DNA of 64,000 nt from Gemmatimonadaceae bacterium (GTDB lineage: Bacteria; Gemmatimonadota; Gemmatimonadetes; Gemmatimonadales; Gemmatimonadaceae), in NCBI GenBank assembly GCA_035606695.1, contig DATNEW010000039.1:62001-126000 (forward strand), read 5' to 3'. The translations under genes were made by a program, and so were the position numbers. Position 1 is the stretch's first letter. Each line of letters starts with the position of its first letter. The notes below the pieces were generated by a model. It was not told the origin of the DNA. It saw only the letters and a list, made by a program, of their open reading frames with translations, and ran no database searches. Shown one piece after another: positions 18,625 to 26,748 of the stretch.

Positions 18625-19995
18625 TTATCGGAGGAAGCGTCCGACGATCACCGCCACCATCGTGCTCACCGACAGCGTGAGCAGAAGGATCGCACCCGCG
18701 ACATAAAGGAGATGGCGCGCCGTGAGCGACGCCGGAAGCGCCAGCCGAATCTCCGATCCGGCGCGCCGTGTCGAAGCCTCGGCGACGCTCGGAACGTCAG
18801 TCGCCGCGGTTGTCTCCGTGCTCGCGCGCCGTCGACGCGGCAGCGGCGGTGGATCCGCGATGTCGTCAGGCGGAAGAGACATCACCGGAATGCCCTTGGG
18901 TGATGAGCGCCGGCGCGCAACGTATGCCCGCGGCAGCGATTTTCCTTCGACGTCGCGACTCACGGGCACCGCACCCAGGACCGCGCGCGGATTCACCGGA
19001 CTGCTCGTGCGCGACTGCCGGACGTCGACGACCGTCGACAGCCCGCGGACGGGACTGATTCGATGACCCAGGGGCATCGTACCGGCGGCGGGTGGGGTGA
19101 GGAATGGCTTCGGCGGCGTGTCGAACGGTGAGATCGCGAGGACGTCGGTCGGCGTGCGTGGTGCCGCGGGCACCGCGAGATCGAGATCGATCGGCGCGCT
19201 CTCTTCGACGACCGCGGTCGTCGCACGCGGCGGTTCGAGCGCAACGACGCCGGCCCGTGCGTCCTTCGCCGACATTCCGCCAAGTGCGCCGCTACACGCG
19301 CAGCCGAGTCGTGCGGAAACGTCAATGAGCACATTCTTACCACTCAGCAGCTGCTGCGCGAGCTCGGCAACGAGGTCGTCTCCGTCGATCTCGACGAGCG
19401 TGCGCGCACCCGCATCGTTCCAAAGCGCGTCGGCCGAAGGAAGTCCACCGGGCTGGGAGCGAAAGCGGCGACGGTCGGGAGGAATCACCGACTCGAACAC
19501 GCGCGGTTGCTCGTCGAGCGCGATCTGTCGCTCGGCGAGCATGCCGAGCAGCGCATCCGGCGTCATCCGAATGTCGATCGAGTCATCGATCGCGCCCGGG
19601 CAGCGGCCGACGTACGTGATACGCGTGCGCGCGGGTTGCGAGAGCGTGCGGACGTATCGCGCGATCGCGACCGGCGGCGGGACGAGACCGATCATTGCCT
19701 GACGCAAGTCTCCGCCGACGCTCAGAAGGCGATGCGCGACGATCGGACAACTGCATTGAATCGCGGGTCCGCCCGTGAAGTGCGGCAACCGGCGAAGCAC
19801 AGCGCTCGCGATGAGCTCATCGCCCCAGCTCGCGGGGATGACGTTGGCGAAACCCGCGCGCAAACATGCGTGTGCGAGCTGCACCGGCGTCGACGGCGAG
19901 GCTGCAAGCAACGCATCCGTTCCGAGGACGACAATCGGAACGGTCTGCGGGACGTTGGGCTGAAAGGACGAGGGGTTGGCCACCGCGAGCGTCAT
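18625..19995 (-). CDS. [FeFe]-hydrogenase large-subunit-like protein with C-terminal membrane anchor
   Basis: A 456-residue protein. Residues about 20-240 resemble the C-terminal catalytic half of iron-only hydrogenases: an L1-like CSCP (C81, C83), YVGRCPGAIDDSIDIRMTPDAL as the L2-like region (C132), the QPGGLPS segment, and LGCACSG (C232, C234) where L3 belongs. The H-cluster signatures TSCCPxW, MPCxxKxxE and CxxGC are all altered, and no N-terminal ferredoxin domain exists. Residues 240-425 are Pro/Arg/Ala-rich linker; 430-452 form one membrane helix, leaving the domain cytosolic. More likely a sensor or Fe-S protein than a hydrogenase. Start ATG 19995; longer frames overlap the divergent Crp gene. 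Confidence 0.72.
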   Translation of the reverse strand: MTLAVANPSSFQPNVPQTVPIVVLGTDALLAASPSTPVQLAHACLRAGFANVIPASWGDELIASAVLRRLPHFTGGPAIQCSCPIVAHRLLSVGGDLRQAMIGLVPPPVAIARYVRTLSQPARTRITYVGRCPGAIDDSIDIRMTPDALLGMLAERQIALDEQPRVFESVIPPDRRRFRSQPGGLPSADALWNDAGARTLVEIDGDDLVAELAQQLLSGKNVLIDVSARLGCACSGALGGMSAKDARAGVVALEPPRATTAVVEESAPIDLDLAVPAAPRTPTDVLAISPFDTPPKPFLTPPAAGTMPLGHRISPVRGLSTVVDVRQSRTSSPVNPRAVLGAVPVSRDVEGKSLPRAYVARRRSSPKGIPVMSLPPDDIADPPPLPRRRRASTETTAATDVPSVAEASTRRAGSEIRLALPASLTARHLLYVAGAILLLTLSVSTMVAVIVGRFLR

Positions 19996-20132
19996 GACGC
20001 GGAGAGTATCTGAAGCACGCGTGCAGGAGCGGGATAGCGAGCCGTACAGCGACGTATCCGTGAGCCATGCAACAGAGGGCGGTGCACTAGCCGTGTCAAG
20101 AGCGGCCCAGACATTGCAACCCCTGCATTCTG

Positions 20133-20885
20133 ATGCGGGATGTGAGGATGGTTGTGGGGGATATGAACTTGGGCCTCGCGCGGTTGACAGACGCTGAACG
20201 AGAAACGCTGACCGCCTACGCCGCACGTGCGTCGTGGCCTTCGGGTTTTGCGATTTATCAACGCGGTGCGGCGGCGGATGGCGTGTTCATCGTGACTCGC
20301 GGACGGATCGTTCTGCGAAGCCGAGTGCGCGCCGGTCGCGGATTCGTGCCGTGGATCGCGACGCCCGGCGAGACGTTCGGCTCGGAAGGGCTTTCGCAAA
20401 ACGCGCGCTACGTCACCGACGCGCGCGCGGATGAAGAGAGTGAAACGCTGTTTTTGAGCTCCGCGCGATTCCGCGCCTTCGTCCGCGAACAGCCGCATCA
20501 ATCGCTCATGCTCGTCAACCAGCTCATGGGCGAACGCACCGCGCTGCTCGACAAGCTGCGCGAGCTGACGACGCTGAGCGTCGAGCAGCGCCTGCTCGCC
20601 ACCTTGGTGCGCATGGCCAGCAACAACACATTCACGCGCGAAGATGGCCGCATCGTCCTGTGCACCGCGCGATATCGCCTGCTGTGTGAACTGGTCGGTG
20701 CCACGCGCGAATCGGTCTCGCTCGTGCTGGGACGCTTGACAGGCGAAGGGCTCGTGGAGCGCAAAGGCACCTCGCTGATCGTCGCTCCGCCGTCGCAGCT
20801 CGCGGAACGACTGGAATCGGGAGCGCTCGACAACGAGCTTCCCTTCCCGGCCATCGCGGACGGAGCGGAACAGGCCCTCCAGTAG
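20133..20885 (+). CDS. Crp/Fnr-family transcriptional regulator
   Basis: A regulator of up to 250 residues: cyclic-nucleotide-binding-like beta barrel (about residues 25-125) and a C-terminal HTH of the Crp type (LLCELVGATRESVSLVLGRLTGEGLVERKG). It lacks the N-terminal cysteine cluster of FNR, and the phosphate-binding loop is poor (GRGFVPWIATPGETFG), so cAMP and oxygen sensing by the FNR route are both doubtful. Possible starts are 20133, 20148 and 20163; ribosome sites do not decide. It is divergent from the hydrogenase-like gene across 137 bases and may control it. Confidence 0.88.
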   Translation: MRDVRMVVGDMNLGLARLTDAERETLTAYAARASWPSGFAIYQRGAAADGVFIVTRGRIVLRSRVRAGRGFVPWIATPGETFGSEGLSQNARYVTDARADEESETLFLSSARFRAFVREQPHQSLMLVNQLMGERTALLDKLRELTTLSVEQRLLATLVRMASNNTFTREDGRIVLCTARYRLLCELVGATRESVSLVLGRLTGEGLVERKGTSLIVAPPSQLAERLESGALDNELPFPAIADGAEQALQ

Positions 20886-20909
20886 CACTCTCATCTCGAC
20901 AAGCATCGG

Positions 20910-20945
20910 CACGCCCGCTCCACAAAGAGCGGGCGTGTATATTTT
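20910..20945 (+). terminator. Rho-independent terminator after the Crp gene
   Basis: A perfect 11-bp stem (20910-20920 with 20927-20937), a 6-base loop and TATATTTTT downstream. Confidence 0.85.
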
Positions 20946-21018
20946 TGGCCCGATTGATCCATGCTCCCGGTTCAGTGTACGTCCGGAGCGCATCCGTGTT
21001 TGACCGCCAGCTCTCCGC

Positions 21019-21909
21019 ATGACGACCGTCACGATCGTTGGCCTGGTCGTCCTCGCCTCTGCGCTATATGCGCTGCGATGGCGGCACGTCCGAACACTGA
21101 CAACGTTCGTTGCTTCACGTGCCCCGCTGGGACCGGACGGCATTGTCATCGGTGCCGAAGGGTTTGTTCTTGCGCGACCCGGCGCGCCTGCGACGCTGTT
21201 GCTCCACGGTGCCGGCGATACGCCCCAGACGCTGCGCTACCTCGCCGACCGACTCTTCGAGCGCGGCTATCACGTCGAGGCACCGCTACTCCCCGGCCAC
21301 GGACGCACGCCGGCGGCGTTCGCTCGGCTGCGAGCCGATGATTTGACAGACGCCGCGAATGTACACTACGCGCGCCTTCGCGAGCGGCACGAATGGGTCG
21401 GTGTCGTCGGTTTGTCGATGGGCGGCGCACTCGCGGTGCAAGTCGCCGCCACGGCTCCCGAGCTGCCTGCGCTCGGACTCGTCGCGCCGTACCTGGCCAT
21501 GCCGCCTGCGATCGAGCGTGCAGCCGCGCTGTCCTGGATTTGGGGACCGATAGTGCCGCTCGTTCGCTCAGGTGACGGACTCTCGGTACTCGACCCGAGT
21601 GAACGCCAACGCAGTCTGGCGTACGGCGTGTTCACGCCGGCGGCGCTCCGTGCGCTTCGCGAGACCGTACACCGCGCGGCCGCCGCACTTCCGCGCGTTA
21701 TGGCGCCGACCCTGGTCGTGAATTCGCGCGGAGACAATCGCATCACAATGCGCGACGCCGAGGCGGCGTTCGCTCGCCTCGGCGCCGACGAGAAGCGCCT
21801 CGAGTGGATCGAAGGCGCCGCTCACGTCATCACTGTCGATTATGGCCGCGAAAAAGTGTTCGACATGCTCGCGGACTGGATGGATTCACACCGCGCCGTC
21901 AGCTCGTAA
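21019..21909 (+). CDS. Alpha/beta-hydrolase, carboxylesterase type, membrane-anchored
   Basis: A 296-residue serine hydrolase with an N-terminal membrane helix (residues 2-20). LLLHGAGDTPQT carries the oxyanion HG, GLSMGG (about residue 135) the nucleophile Ser, and VVNSRGDNRIT the acid; AAHVITVDYGR contains the catalytic His. The layout is that of Est30/monoglyceride-lipase-like esterases. No partner gene suggests a substrate. The last 11 bases overlap the convergent H1-like gene. Confidence 0.87.
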   Translation: MTTVTIVGLVVLASALYALRWRHVRTLTTFVASRAPLGPDGIVIGAEGFVLARPGAPATLLLHGAGDTPQTLRYLADRLFERGYHVEAPLLPGHGRTPAAFARLRADDLTDAANVHYARLRERHEWVGVVGLSMGGALAVQVAATAPELPALGLVAPYLAMPPAIERAAALSWIWGPIVPLVRSGDGLSVLDPSERQRSLAYGVFTPAALRALRETVHRAAAALPRVMAPTLVVNSRGDNRITMRDAEAAFARLGADEKRLEWIEGAAHVITVDYGREKVFDMLADWMDSHRAVSS

Positions 21910-22327
21910 CACGATCGACGAGATTCTCGCCGAGCTCCTTGAGCGTCTCCACGCCTTCGGTCACGACGGTCGTGGCCTGCTGTGTGATCTCCTTCGCGAC
22001 GCGAGTCACACGCGAGAGCGGATTGCGACTGCCGCCTTTCTTTGCGCCGCCGGAACTGCGTTTGGTCGCGCTCTTCTTCGCTCCGCTCTTCTTTGCGGCG
22101 CTGCCGCGCGAAGCGCTCGATCGTTTGACGGCCGGCTTGTTGCCGCGCTTGGCGTTGCCCTTCTTCGCCATGGACTTCTTGGCGCCGCCTTTCTTCGCGC
22201 TCTTCTTCGCGCCGCCTTTCTTCGCGCTGCCGCGCGATTTTGATCCGCCACGCGCGCTCGCGGTCTTGCCCCCGGACTTCGCGCGAGACTTCTTCCTTGC
22301 ACCGGCGCTGCGCTTGCTGGCCGCCAT
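21899..22327 (-). CDS. Histone H1-like Lys/Ala/Gly-rich DNA-binding protein
   Basis: A 142-residue, very basic protein. Residues 1-100 are low-complexity repeats of KKGGAKKSA, AKKGN and RGSAKK type, like the C-terminal tail of eukaryotic H1 or of bacterial HctB/AlgP/BpH1-like proteins. Residues about 100-142 are different: an amphipathic helix (LSRVTRVAKEITQQATTVV, then ETLKELGENLVDRV). GAGGAG 7 bases before ATG 22327 supports real translation despite the odd composition. It probably coats DNA or RNA, acting as a nucleoid protein. Confidence 0.75.
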   Translation of the reverse strand: MAASKRSAGARKKSRAKSGGKTASARGGSKSRGSAKKGGAKKSAKKGGAKKSMAKKGNAKRGNKPAVKRSSASRGSAAKKSGAKKSATKRSSGGAKKGGSRNPLSRVTRVAKEITQQATTVVTEGVETLKELGENLVDRVTS

Positions 22328-22433
22328 AGGACTTCTCCTCGGAGTCGGTGGTGAATTTCGTGAATAGACGATAGCAAAAACTGGACACGGCGGTAAGCCT
22401 CAATGCATCATTCGCCGCGGATTCCCTCCTCTC

Positions 22434-23426
22434 ATGCCACCGCTTCTCATTCCACATCTCGCTCCCGGTGAACGCGTCACCGGTGAGCTCCTCGTCTATG
22501 AGCGCGCCGAGAAGAAGACCAGCAACGGCGATCCTTACGTCGTGCTGACGCTGGGCAACGCGAGTGGAAAGATCGATACGTCGCCGATCTGGTCGGACAA
22601 GCTCGAATGGGCCGACGGCGCTCGGTCCGGCAAGGTCGTGCAAGCGATCGGCGACGTCACGATTTACACGCGGGGCGGACCGGGAAAGAAGCAACTGTCG
22701 CTGACCGGCCCGGTGAGAATTCTTCCCGACGAAACGTTTCGTGCAGAGGAGTTTCTGCCGGTCATCGACGGCGATTGCGCGAAGTTGTGGGCGTGGGTCG
22801 ACCGGGTTCGGTCGGAGATGGAATCGCGAACGCTGAGACGTGTGCTCGACCTTTTCTTCGGCGACGACGACTTCCGGGTGCGGTTCGAGCGGACGCCGGC
22901 GTCCACCGCCGGGCATCACGCCAAGCTCGGCGGCTTGTTGTTACACGTCTATGAAGTCACGAGCATTGCGCGCCAGGCCGCGCGGACGATGCGCGCGAAC
23001 GTCGATCTGGTGGTCGCGGGTGCGCTGCTGCACGACATCGGCAAGCTCGAGTCGTACGAGATCGGGCCGGGCGGGTTCACGACGACGCCGTGCGGGCTGT
23101 TGCTCGGACACATCGTGCTTGGCTGCCTGATGCTGGAGCGCCGCGTCGCCGCGGTGGGTGAGGCCGTGTGCAACAGCGCGCAGCTCATGGAGCTGCAGCA
23201 CATGATTCTGTCGCATCATGGCGCGTTGGAGTTCGGCAGCCCGGTGCTGCCGATGACGACGGAAGCGGAAATCGTCCACTGGGCCGACGAGTCGTCCGCC
23301 AAGGCCACGGACATGCTCGACCTCCTCGGCGACAGTGAACTGTTTCCCGACGGTCGAGAGATTTCTGAAAAGGCGCATTGGCGCCTGAAGCGGCGGATCT
23401 GGCGGCGTCCGCACGACTGGGGATAG
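22434..23426 (+). CDS. YhaM-like 3'-5' exoribonuclease (OB fold plus HD domain)
   Basis: A 330-residue protein with an N-terminal OB fold (residues 10-100: VTGELLVYERAEKKTSNGDPYVVLTL) and an HD domain (about 150-310): HHAKLGGLLLHVYEV, then ALLHDIGK (H200, D201), LGHIVLG and HMILSHHGALEFGSP, the last being typical of the YhaM/CBF1 family. YhaM trims RNA 3' ends using Mn2+. It lies divergent from the H1-like gene and stands alone. The next 287 bases hold no gene. Confidence 0.88.
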   Translation: MPPLLIPHLAPGERVTGELLVYERAEKKTSNGDPYVVLTLGNASGKIDTSPIWSDKLEWADGARSGKVVQAIGDVTIYTRGGPGKKQLSLTGPVRILPDETFRAEEFLPVIDGDCAKLWAWVDRVRSEMESRTLRRVLDLFFGDDDFRVRFERTPASTAGHHAKLGGLLLHVYEVTSIARQAARTMRANVDLVVAGALLHDIGKLESYEIGPGGFTTTPCGLLLGHIVLGCLMLERRVAAVGEAVCNSAQLMELQHMILSHHGALEFGSPVLPMTTEAEIVHWADESSAKATDMLDLLGDSELFPDGREISEKAHWRLKRRIWRRPHDWG

Positions 23427-23713
23427 CGGGCAGTACTGCCTAGGACCGTACGCGTATCCGCAGGCCTGTTCCGTCGTCCTGTAGGTGGGGCAATGGGAGT
23501 GGCTATGGGGAACCATCTGGCGCGCCGGGCGTATAACGCAGGCGCCACTGCGCGCGCCGTGCTTGCCCGGAGTCGATCCCAAGCGACCCCAGCCGCAACA
23601 CAACCTCAATGTGACAAGTATATAACGTTGAGAGTCTTAGCGAATTAGAAGGTTAGCTGTTACAGGCGTACCGGAGCCGTATTTCCGGGCAGTCAGCTGT
23701 CGAGGAGGGACGA
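23427..23713. other. Intergenic stretch without a recognisable gene
   Basis: 287 bases after the YhaM-like gene. I see no tRNA, terminator or coding potential. The last 120 bases are AT-richer (GACAAGTATATAACG near 23615) and may hold the promoter of the zinc-ribbon gene. Confidence 0.4.
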
Positions 23714-23923
23714 ATGCGGAAGCCACGCCCGGCTACGTATAACCCAGCGCAGGCCTTGCACTTGATCGCGAACGACCGCACCGGTGCCCCGTTGAGCTGT
23801 CCGTCGTGCTCCGGGCCCATCGAACGTGAGCCGGGTGATGTCCCCCCGCCGCCGCGCTCGCATGTCACGCTGCGTTGCGCCGCGTGTGGACGCGTGGCCC
23901 GCTATATCGCTGGCGCCGCATAG
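23714..23923 (+). CDS. Small zinc-ribbon protein
   Basis: A 69-residue protein with two CxxC pairs (C29/C32 and C55/C58), the layout of a zinc ribbon. GAGGAGGGACGA before ATG 23714 is an excellent ribosome site. The rest is Pro/Arg-rich. No domain family is recognised. It precedes the second cold-shock gene by 228 bases on the same strand. Confidence 0.68.
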   Translation: MRKPRPATYNPAQALHLIANDRTGAPLSCPSCSGPIEREPGDVPPPPRSHVTLRCAACGRVARYIAGAA

Positions 23924-24151
23924 TCGGCGAGGCGCTGTGAAGCGGTAGTGTACGGCGGGAGAAAAGCACGCCTCCGCCAGTTTGACCCCTTCGAGTTGCA
24001 CAAAACTTGCCTCGACCGCCCTACAAGCGGCCTCGTTGATTTATTGGCGAAGGCTGCGAGGCGGGGGGAGGATCACGCAGGCGGGGTGCGCAGCAAGGCA
24101 ATTACCGCAGCGCGGGATCAAGGGTCACAGTTTCGGCAAGAGGTACGTGCA

Positions 24152-24361
24152 ATGGCTCGTCTACAAGGCACCGTGAAGTGGTTCAACGACGCCAAGGGGT
24201 ACGGATTCATTTCTCGTGAAGGCGGCCCCGACGTATTCGTTCACTTCAGCGCCATCCAGGGGAACGGCTTCAAGTCCCTGGCCGAAGGCGATCGCGTGGA
24301 GTTCGAGATCGTTCAAGGTCAGAAGGGCCCACAAGCAGCCGACGTAGTCAAGGCGTCGTGA
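24152..24361 (+). CDS. Cold-shock domain protein (CspA family), second copy
   Basis: A 69-residue cold-shock domain with canonical RNP1 (KGYGFI) and RNP2 (VFVHF). The ATG at 24152 begins [11 protein letters not shown]; the frame is open further upstream but without family similarity. The 228 bases before it could be a long regulatory leader. A clear terminator follows. It is about two-thirds identical by eye to the copy at 3070. Confidence 0.95.
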   Translation: MARLQGTVKWFNDAKGYGFISREGGPDVFVHFSAIQGNGFKSLAEGDRVEFEIVQGQKGPQAADVVKAS

Positions 24362-24383
24362 TCCCGCGCAAACGGTCGACAAG

Positions 24384-24416
24384 AAACGCCTCGGCAACGT
24401 CCGAGGCGTTTTCTTT
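24384..24416 (+). terminator. Rho-independent terminator after the second csp gene
   Basis: An 11-bp stem (24384-24394 with 24401-24411), a 6-base loop, then TTTCTTTTT-like tail. Confidence 0.85.
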
Positions 24417-24469
24417 TTCGAGCATGCGCATCTAGTGTGGGCATCGAGCATGCGCACCTAAGGTCGACC

Positions 24470-25459
24470 ATGTCCGCACCGGAACCGATGTACGCGACGA
24501 TCGGCACGACGGTACCGGCCGGGCGCGACTGGGTCTTCGAGCAGAAGTACGACGGCATGCGCGTCATCGCCGTTGTCAGCGCTCGTACAATTCAGCTCGT
24601 GACGCGGAACGGACGCGACAAGAGCGTCCAGTTTCCCGAGATCGTCGACGCGTTCAAGGCGCTCGCCAAGCGCGCCAGACGCCCGCTCGTGCTGGACGGC
24701 GAGATCGTCGCGATGGTACGCGGCGCCCCGGCCCCCTTTCAAGCGCTGCAGGGCCGCTTTCATCGCAAGGAAGCGATCGCCGACACCATGAAGACGAGTC
24801 CGGCCGCCATCATGCTCTTCGACATCCTGCGCGACGGCCGCACCGATCTCACTCGGCAACCGCTCGCGGCGCGCCGCGCGCGACTCGAAGCCCTGGTCGA
24901 CCAATTCGGTGATAAGAGAATTAAAATTAGCGAATCCTCAGCAAGCGGCGCGCGCATGCTCGCCAAAGCGCGCCGGCGCGGCTGGGAAGGCGTGATCGCG
25001 AAACGGCTCGAATCGCGATACGTGCCCGGCGCCCGCTCGCGCGACTGGCGCAAGCTCAAGCTGCAGCATCGCGCCGAGTTCGTGGTCGGCGGCTATACGG
25101 AGCCGCGGCTGTCGCGCCAATACCTGGGTGCGCTGCTCCTGGGATACTTCGATGCGCATCGCCGGCTTCGCTACGTCGGACACATGGGCGGCGGATTCAA
25201 CCGCGCCTCGCTGCGTGACATGCGTCGACGACTCGAGCCGCTCGAGCGTCGCTCGAGTCCATTCGCCGAGCCGGTCAAGACGAACGAGCCCGCGCACTGG
25301 GTACGGCCAACGGTGGTGGTCGAGGTGAAGTTCGCCGAGTGGACGTCGGACGGCCGGCTGAGACAACCAATCTTTCTTGGCGTGCGCGAAGACAAGAACG
25401 CGCGCGACGTGCACAAGGAGCGCGAAAGCGTACAACAGTGGGCGCAGGAGATGACATGA
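24470..25459 (+). CDS. ATP-dependent DNA ligase (LigD ligase domain)
   Basis: A 329-residue DNA ligase of the LigD/LigC type. Motif I is EQKYDGMR with the adenylated lysine at K26; motif III is near VLDGEIV; motif IV is WEGVIAKR, and motif V is SRDWRKLKL. An OB-fold domain follows (about 215-320: VVGGYTEPR, LLLGYFD, LRYVGHMGGGF). It overlaps the polymerase gene by 4 bases, so the usual fused LigD is split into two coupled genes. Likely role: bacterial end joining. ATG 24470 is chosen over 24437 because the family N-terminus begins there. Confidence 0.93.
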   Translation: MSAPEPMYATIGTTVPAGRDWVFEQKYDGMRVIAVVSARTIQLVTRNGRDKSVQFPEIVDAFKALAKRARRPLVLDGEIVAMVRGAPAPFQALQGRFHRKEAIADTMKTSPAAIMLFDILRDGRTDLTRQPLAARRARLEALVDQFGDKRIKISESSASGARMLAKARRRGWEGVIAKRLESRYVPGARSRDWRKLKLQHRAEFVVGGYTEPRLSRQYLGALLLGYFDAHRRLRYVGHMGGGFNRASLRDMRRRLEPLERRSSPFAEPVKTNEPAHWVRPTVVVEVKFAEWTSDGRLRQPIFLGVREDKNARDVHKERESVQQWAQEMT

Positions 25460-26457
25460 GCGACGGGCGAACTACGGCGTCCATCATCAAGCAATTGCAA
25501 CGCATCGAGCGCGAGGACGGCGACGGTGAACTCGCGCTCGGACGAGGCAAGACGCTGCACGTATCGAGTCTTGGCAAATCGTTCTTCCCGAAGGCGGGCA
25601 TCACCAAGGGTGACGTAATGCGTTACTACGTCTCGGTGTCGCCGATGCTGCTGCCGATCATCAAAGACCGTCCGCTCATCCTGAAGCGCTATCCCGATGG
25701 TATCGACGGTCCGTTCTTCTTCCAGCAAAATGCGGGGAAATCCGTACCGCGCGGTGTACGGACGGCGCCTATCATAGCCGCAACCGGTGAAAAGGCCGAG
25801 CGATTGATTGGAGGCGACTTGTCGACGCTGCTCTACACGGTGCAGATCGGGACGATCGCGGTGCACACATGGCAGGCGCGCATCAAGACGCGACAGTACG
25901 CCGACACCACCACGATTGATCTCGATCCGGGCGACGATGTTCCGTTCCGCGACGTGGTCACGCTGGCGAAACAAATCAAAGCCCAGCTTGACAAAATGGG
26001 GCTCACGGCCGCAATAAAGACGTGGGGCTCCAGCGGCCTACACATCGTACTTCCGCTCCCGCCGAAGACGGCGTTCGAGGAAGCCGCGTTGGCCGCCGAG
26101 CGAATTGCCGAGCGCGTCGTGGAGGCGCATCCGGACCGAGCGACCGTCGAACGCAGCATCAAGGCGCGGCCGCCGCATACGACTTACGTCGACGCACAAC
26201 AGAACGCGGAAGGGAAGAGCGTCGTCGCGGCCTATTCCCTGCGTGAGCGGGCTCTGGCGACCGTCTCCGCACCGCTCGATTGGCGCGAACTGCGCAGCAG
26301 CCTTCGTCTCGAGCAATTCACGCTCGAGACCATGCCGTCTCGACTTCGGCGGGTCGGCGACCTGTGGGGGCCCGCGATGAAGCGACGAAATACCCGACGC
26401 ACCATCGACCGCGTACTCGGCAAGCAGGCACGCAGCGGAAGCAGGAGGAAGGGATGA
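25456..26457 (+). CDS. LigD-type polymerase/primase domain protein
   Basis: A 333-residue eukaryotic-type primase-polymerase (AEP), as in the LigD polymerase domain, which fills ends during non-homologous end joining. The metal-binding motif is TIDLDPGDD (D155, D157), and WGSSGLHIVLPL corresponds to the SGxxGxH motif. SFFPKAGITKGDVMRYYVSV is the conserved N-terminal segment. It is translationally coupled to the ligase gene (ATGA) and to the next small gene (ATGA). No LigD nuclease domain and no Ku gene lie in the window. Confidence 0.92.
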   Translation: MSDGRTTASIIKQLQRIEREDGDGELALGRGKTLHVSSLGKSFFPKAGITKGDVMRYYVSVSPMLLPIIKDRPLILKRYPDGIDGPFFFQQNAGKSVPRGVRTAPIIAATGEKAERLIGGDLSTLLYTVQIGTIAVHTWQARIKTRQYADTTTIDLDPGDDVPFRDVVTLAKQIKAQLDKMGLTAAIKTWGSSGLHIVLPLPPKTAFEEAALAAERIAERVVEAHPDRATVERSIKARPPHTTYVDAQQNAEGKSVVAAYSLRERALATVSAPLDWRELRSSLRLEQFTLETMPSRLRRVGDLWGPAMKRRNTRRTIDRVLGKQARSGSRRKG

Positions 26458-26747
26458 CGGAACAATCGTACGGGGAAGAAAGCGCGCTCGTCTACCAACG
26501 TGAACTGCCCGGCGGCGGCTACGTCGCGATCGACGTGCGGCGGGACCGCGAAGTCGCGCGCACCTGCGTGTCGGTCGAGCGGCGCGCGAAGCACGAGCGG
26601 CGCCCGGGACACAAGCCGGTGGTGATCGCGCAGGCGTTCGGCGACGAGCGTTCGCCGGCATTCGCGGATTTATATCGCATGGCATCGGACAACGCGGCGA
26701 TCGCGCGCGCGATGCTCGAGATCGAAGGTCCGCAGCGCGCGGACTGA
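26454..26747 (+). CDS. Small hypothetical protein in the LigD-like operon
   Basis: A 97-residue protein of no recognised family, with alternating charged segments and no membrane helix or signal peptide. It overlaps the polymerase gene by 4 bases (ATGA), which strongly suggests co-translation and a related role. GAGGAAGGG lies before ATG 26454. The next gene is convergent, with a one-base gap. Confidence 0.7.
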   Translation: MTEQSYGEESALVYQRELPGGGYVAIDVRRDREVARTCVSVERRAKHERRPGHKPVVIAQAFGDERSPAFADLYRMASDNAAIARAMLEIEGPQRAD

Positions 26748-26748
26748 A

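Noticed and set aside
18625-19995. A working [FeFe]-hydrogenase
   Set aside because: The three H-cluster motifs are altered, the ferredoxin domain is missing and no maturase gene is in the window.
23427-24151. tRNA or small RNA in the gaps around the zinc-ribbon gene
   Set aside because: I found no cloverleaf, and no strong promoter-terminator pair enclosing a non-coding transcript, apart from the likely csp leader.
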